This document shows, in pieces, positions 58,398 to 64,000 of a stretch of DNA of 64,000 nt. This stretch comes from Clavelina lepadiformis. Taxonomy: Eukaryota; Chordata; Ascidiacea; Aplousobranchia; Clavelinidae. Positions within the stretch are counted from its first letter, which is position 1. Every line of letters starts with the position of its first letter. Under the pieces are notes generated by a model that made no database searches, was not told where the DNA came from, and was given only the letters and a program-made list of their open reading frames with translations. Location of the stretch: the NCBI RefSeq assembly GCF_947623445.1, contig NC_135244.1, positions 13,888,860 to 13,952,859 of the forward strand, written 5' to 3'. Both the position numbers and the translations under genes were made by a program.

Positions 58398-61300
58398 CAC
58401 CTTGCAAAGTTGCAATAACTTAGCACAAGTTTATACTCCTTTACAGCATAATTTATACTTTATAGTATATAGTATAATTATCGGGAGTTTTTATGACATT
58501 GCTTAACTGCTTAATAGTGTTTTCTTTTATATCTTGCTTTCTCTACCGTATTTAAATGATTTTATTTGACTAGATGCGTTACTTTTTTCCGCGAAAAAAG
58601 TACCGCATTTGTTGACATTATAATTAACACAATGACTGCCTTTGGCTGTTTATCATGTTTATGTCAAGAGCTATGTGACCAACATATTGAAGCCACCTAG
58701 CCTATATACTCTATGCAAGCCTTGGCTACCAAAAACGGAAGTCGCCGCTTTTATTTTAAAACATAGTGCTGAAAGCTTGGTTTCTTCCAAACAGGTTGGC
58801 ATTTTTGGTTTCGTTTGCAGCAGAACGTGATCAGTGATAATTATATTCAAGTTTAAACGAAACACGTGCTGTGCTGCTAAGTTACAAACAGTAAAGAAGC
58901 CATATTTTTTTACAATAAGTTTATTAAGCACAATGTTTGTGGTACTTTACTTTTGGTAGGTATTGAAGCAGTCTATACACATTTGCAGTTGGTTTGAACG
59001 TTGCAGCAGCTATAGGCGTTTTTGGTCTCTTGCCGATCTTACTAAACTTATTGTAGCGTGAAAGACAGCTTCTGCAGATCGTTTTCACCATACAAAAAGA
59101 GATGCACATCAATAACGTTACCATAGACGATTTACGGTGGAAAAGTTTTTTATTACAGTCCATTGCTCAATTCTACCGAAATAAGCTCTGGCCGACAGAG
59201 AATTTTCTGTAGGTGGCCTAGGTAAGGCTTTGCAGTTGAAAGTAAAGTACGCCATATATTCTTGCCCGTACCTTCTTTGCAAGCATACGTAGGTGATTGT
59301 AGCCAGACTAAAGAAGATCTCATGAGCGAAGCTGAGAAACAACAGAAATCCCATTTAAATTCTAAGTAACGCGAGTGGTGTTTCTACGACAGTGCGGGTA
59401 GCATTACATGACGTAAATGCGAAACAGTAACTGAAGTTTCGAAAATTTGCCTTTTTGGTATTTGGTAAACACTTCGGCCACAAGAAAACTCCGTTTCGGT
59501 TGATCAACGACGCAAGGAAGATGACGAAACGGTACAAACGACTAAACCACCTTCATGGGCAAGGTACGTTGTGTAGTTTGTACAACGTACTGGTGTAGTT
59601 TTTGGAAGCTCTAAAGTTTTGACGAAAGGTCATAAAATTAATTGGCTGAATTCTAATGAATAAATGTTCAGCTTTCAAAAATAGATGATCAGGTTTTAGT
59701 TGAATGCTTTGCTATCTTGTGTGCTGGACGTAAAGATCAGAGGTTTTTCATATTGGACCTTCTGTTAAGTAATATGTTTTGTTACGCTATGCACAATGGC
59801 AAAGCATTCACGTGAAAAAATAAACAAGATAAAAAATTCCTTTAAAACTTTTAAAGTGTACAGAAATAATGAAAGCTGTCAGTTGTCTCTGCATGGTCTG
59901 ACTGTTGTTGTTGCCATTGACATTTTCCAATTCTATTTAGACTTCAACTTGTAGCAAGCCCCAGGGTATTGGTACGATAACCAATATTGACTGAGTTTGA
60001 TCTTTTGCTGTTAACATTCATTCTGGTTATCGTACCAATTACTTGAGCCGCAGATAATGCTAACAGCCGTCTATCATTAATCTGAATATCGAGGACCAGT
60101 TTTGTTTTGTGGTTAAAGGTAAAGCAAGATAAATCGTGATTCATTATTTGCGAGGTACACCTATAATCAGGAAGCGTTGTCTGCATTATTATTATGTTAA
60201 TGAATGAATGGCAGTAAATCGGAAATACATTCCATTTTTGCGTACATTCAATGGTGTAGAAAGGAGCAAAATGATGTGTATTACTGATTGATTAACTGTT
60301 AACAGTTAAAGAAAAGATCTGCAATGATGAGATGTTCGGTTACAGCTTTAATAAGTTGATGAACCGTAATAGCAAAAACTTGTAGGCTGCGTAAGATATA
60401 TCTGAGGAAAGATTTTTACACTGAACACCATGCTATAGTCGTCAGTTTTTATAACAACTGCTCATATTTCAATCGGTTGACGATTTTTAATCGTTACTAT
60501 ACCGAGGTTTACTTCAGCATTATGCTTAACGTACTGCAGTCAGGCCAATATATTGGCAACCGCCTTCAGCCAAGCAGAAAAAATAATGGTAAAACAGAAG
60601 GGTTGAAGCACTTCTCCAAGCGATTCGAGGGAAACTGTGTAACTTGAAGGCAGCCAAAGAATGGTAGCAACGGCAGAATTGCGCTAGACTTGAACTGCTA
60701 TGGCGCCGACAACTTTGAAGATTCGCTAATGCTAACAACCAAAGAGTTAAGAGTGCGTACAGCTTAATAGTCACTTGTTGCATGACTTGTGCAACAAGGT
60801 TGCACTTGATATTCTACGTTTAAAACTTTATCTTCAGTTGTCCCTCATCCGAATGTGCATGGTAATTACTGTCTTTATATATTTTCTAATGCCAACTAAC
60901 ATAAGGACAAATGAATTGTAAAGTGGAGGTGTCAGTTGTTTTCAAAACACTTCTTGGCGCAACCCTTGAGCAATGGTTCATGTCGATACTAGTAAACAAC
61001 ACTGCATCATCTAGGTTTACCCGCGGTATCCTCAGGGTTACCATTTCGCGTATACTTTTAAGATTTGTACTTATTTTCAAGAATAATGTCGTAGAAAATA
61101 CTAATATGCTTATTTCTAAGAAACGTGCTTATTTTTGAGTTGTGTGCATAGTTTGTCTTGAACTATTTTTCATTAATTTGGTCACTTTGATCAAAGAGTG
61201 AAAAGCTACCAAGCTGTTTTCAGACTTTTTATTTGGTTGCGTCAACGCTGCATCGGGTACAATGAATGAATCACGTTTGTATTTTCCTCATACTGAGGCT

Positions 61301-62566
61301 TTTGACCAGTGCTTTCTTGTAACACCATGTGTAAATGTGTTTTTCTATTACTTTGGGCCTACCTGCAGTAAACATCGAGGACGCTGAAAATGATGGTGAC
61401 GGCATGTATTTTTAAATGGAAACACTGTTTACCGTGCTAAATTGTTAGTGGTGAAAAATATTTGTAACTTGGCTAATATTTTAGCCAATTTACTATATTT
61501 CGAAAAAAACATGCGTTCGAAGCTATTTTTACAGTTTCTTATTAACAGAACGTAAATGTTATAACATAACAATCTAAACTTAACCTAACTTTACCTTTTA
61601 ATCTAACTCTAACTTCAATAAAATCTTAAATAGCTAAAATCAACTTTTTGTGTACAAAATCTGTGACCTAACCACCTATCTTTAACAACAGGTTGCGTGA
61701 ACTACTTTCGGTGAAACAGTCACTCTTATAATTTTTTCTCAATAAATCTATATTTAAAAATATTGTCTTTTGTTAGTTAATTTTCTCTTGAAAATGACTA
61801 CTCTTCTTGTTGCTCAAAGCAGAAAAAAGCACCCTTTAAGCGTCTCATTCTCATCTGTGGTAGTTTGAAACTTCAAAACCAAAGAATTTCGCATGAAGCA
61901 TTAAGCATTAAGGAGGTTGCAATTAAGAGTAGTTACCCGTAATCTCGTTTACAATCAGATTTTTGTGAGCGAGGTAACAAAATTTATGACATTGATAGAT
62001 GAAATTTTGTTAGAACCAGTGTAATGACGCCATTTCCTGCATACACAATCTGTTGACACTGATTTCTAACTACTCTATTGATATCTAAATTGTTTTATTA
62101 ATCATTATGATGATGTGAAGTTTGCAACCTCGATCCGAAAGTTTTTTTCGTATTTAAATATTTTCCTTTCATAAACTCCATGCAGTTCTTTGTAGCTATT
62201 GAATGTTATTATACTGTACTGTATGAACAGTATGTACAGTATACTGCGCTCCAAAAATATTTGTTTTTCTTAGATTTGAAAGGAAGATATTGAAATAGAT
62301 TCAATGTCAATCAGCGTTATTGTGTATTGGTAGGTGAAGCAACTTTTTGTTACAGAACGTAAACTAGTTCCAGTCATTTCGCTTGGGAGCTTTTATAAAG
62401 CGCATTTGTAGCATTTGTTTGACGGCAGCCAACACAATAATGTAATGATGTGTAAGGTAGTAAAGCTCGAAGTTTTGTGAAAATTTATATACAGCAAGAT
62501 GTCATTGCAGATATGTTAGTTGAAATAAGTTGTTAATTTTTGTTAAATGTGTCCAGTTTGAACAAA
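58398..62566. other. Intergenic region between MON1 and the GPCR gene
   Basis: No exon was recognised despite several 60-86 codon ORFs on both strands. A perfect 16-bp inverted repeat lies at 59968-60039. Around 61580-61630 there is a run of AACCTAAC/TAATCTAAC words of unknown meaning. Confidence 0.4.
59968..60039. repeat. Perfect 16-bp inverted repeat with 40-bp loop
   Basis: ATTGGTACGATAACCA at 59968-59983 is repeated exactly inverted at 60024-60039 (TGGTTATCGTACCAAT). The left arm itself sits in a near-palindrome ending CCAAT. The stem does not extend past 16 bp on either side. Confidence 0.85.
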
Positions 62567-63964
62567 ATGAAAAAAGATGAAGATTTTCCCTTTCAAAATA
62601 ACAGTTGTTTCAATCTTACAAACTCAACATGCCAGTCATCGCATCGACATAGTATGACACTTCAGGTGCTTATTCCACTGATCAGCATCATTGGAAACGT
62701 CATTGCCATTGCTGTAATATGCAAAAATAAAAGAAATAAGAAGCAGGTATAAGAAAAAACATTACTACATATTACAGTACTAAATATTATTACTATTAAA
62801 AATTTAACCAACTTCGACTTTTTGCTTCGGTAAAAGCTTTACAATTATTATATGAAATTTTGTTCGTTTTTATTTTGCTCTATGATTCGTTTAATTGCAT
62901 TTCTTTTTTTGCAGTCAATATTTTACACCCTTGTGATGACGCTGGCAGGCGTGGATTTGCTGAGCACTCTTTTAGTGTCATCTCTCACTCTGATATCACG
63001 CGGAACAGGAAAATCAGTGAGTAATGACTAGCGGGAGCTTTGGGAATACAAATTTAATTTTAAATTGGTTTTACACATCCCACTTGACAACAATATGGCC
63101 CTACTCTTAAGTTTGCTGTAGATGATTGACATCTGAACATGCGTATTCCATACATCGAAGGATACCGTAGAATCGTAGATCCTGTCGACATCAAAATATA
63201 TCGGTTAATATAAAGCATCTTTTTTGCTTAATTTCTAGAAGCGAATATTCTATACGCCGTATTTTTGGCCTCCACTTTAATCATGATAGATTATACAGTC
63301 TTTCCATTATTTTTCAGTTATTGGAATTAGGAGGAAAGGCCCTATGTGATTATTCTGGATTTATAATGATTTATATTGGCGCTGTTTCAATGGGAATACT
63401 TTGTACTATGGCAGTTGATAGGTTGCTCGCGTTGCGGTTTGCCTTCTTTTACCAAGTAAAGTTACTTCATAGGCTATACTTGGCAACTGTTGAAACCAGT
63501 AATATGTATATGCGTTTACTTGATGTTACAGTCATAAGCAATGAAATATTATGAAATTTCGTAATTTGTTGCAGAGAAACGTCACAAATGGAAAAGCGAA
63601 GGTGGTTATCTTTGCTGTGCTAAGCCTGTTCTTTATTCTTTCTGCTTTGCCATTGTTTGGATTCGGAGAAATCATACAGCAATCACCCGGTACTTGGTGC
63701 TTCATTAACTGGCACGCGTCACAAACAAAAGACCAAGTATGTGACTTACCTTTTATTGCCATTGGTCAATTTCTTTCTACCTTTTTTATCTTTTTCATTT
63801 GAGTACATACACCGCATTTTAAAAGCACTGTTATTCTCTTAAATGTTTTTGAATATCTTTTTTAAGGTCTACAATATTATGTTTGCTATGATAGGAAGCA
63901 TAATGATGCTGGTTGTCATATTTTCTAATATCTTTGTGATAAATGCAGTTGTCAAGAAAAAAAG
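62567..63964 (+). CDS. Prostanoid (EP-like) receptor, class A GPCR, 5' part
   Basis: Five exons in the window: 62567-62746, 62915-63016, 63318-63455, 63575-63736, 63867-63964. The first four end in phase 0 and the last in phase 2, so the gene continues beyond the window (about 226 residues seen). The extracellular N-terminus has three N-glycosylation sequons (NNS, NLT, NST). TM1 has the usual GNV; TM2 contains TLAGVDLLSTLLV; TM3 starts at the conserved Cys (CDYSGFIMIY). Its end reads AVDRLLAL where prostanoid receptors usually have ERYLAI, so the E/DRY arginine is kept but Tyr/Cys is replaced by Leu. The second extracellular loop carries SPGTWCFINW, the prostanoid-receptor signature (human EP4 DTWCFIDW), with the disulfide Cys. 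TM5 (YNIMFAMIGSIMMLVVIFS) ends the window. The ligand is presumably a prostaglandin; subtype cannot be fixed. Confidence 0.88.
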
Positions 63965-64000
63965 GTAAATATTTCATTAAATCAATGCCAAAAATACTAT

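Noticed and set aside
59400-59570. A basic, protein-like reading on the plus strand (FGKHFGHKKTPFRLIND)
   Set aside because: No start, no family match and no supported exon structure; composition alone is not enough.

Overview
This looks like a window of an animal nuclear genome, probably an invertebrate chordate and most likely an ascidian tunicate. The organism call is inference. It rests on AT-rich intergenic DNA, many short to medium GT-AG introns, dense chordate-type genes (a prostanoid-receptor-like GPCR, a TNF-receptor-like protein, HIRA, NAGLU) and many small hAT-type non-autonomous elements. In several genes an AG that resembles a splice acceptor lies just upstream of the first ATG, as expected where spliced-leader trans-splicing occurs. 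I see no bacterial operon, CRISPR array, rRNA or LTR/virus-like element.

Layout, left to right. 2947-10378 (+) is a 12-exon gene for a class IA PI3-kinase regulatory subunit with SH3, nSH2, iSH2 and cSH2 but no RhoGAP/BH domain. 13220-19074 (-) is a 16-exon gene for lysosomal alpha-N-acetylglucosaminidase, convergent with the first. 19075-24534 is a transposon-rich gap holding a TIR repeat family, an hAT fragment and a LINE endonuclease remnant that was split by a Tigger/pogo-like element and carries an exact 120-bp tandem duplication. 24535-26146 (+) encodes mitoribosomal protein mL64 (GADD45GIP1/CRIF1). 28256-28519 (-) is a candidate small single-pass membrane protein. 29413-30354 (+) is an intronless gene for a single-pass receptor-like protein with one BCMA/TACI-like cysteine-rich domain and an extracellular coiled-coil stalk; it is the most unusual gene here. 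31490-35407 (-) is UBXN4/erasin in 11 exons. 40066-49232 (-) is the histone chaperone HIRA in 24 exons; one of its introns hosts an apparently intact MULE transposon with a FLYWCH zinc finger and a perfect 9-bp target duplication. 54628-58397 (+) is MON1 in 10 exons. 62567 to the window end (+) is the 5' part of a prostanoid-receptor-like GPCR.

Exon boundaries were read by eye from GT-AG sites, homologous protein order and reading phase. For every complete multi-exon gene the summed exons give an exact multiple of three: 535, 755, 225, 452, 1065 and 502 aa. The genes are unrelated housekeeping, signalling and chromatin genes and do not form a pathway. Intergenic and intronic DNA is seeded with hAT MITEs, several with perfect 8-bp target duplications, and with tRNA-like SINE fragments.
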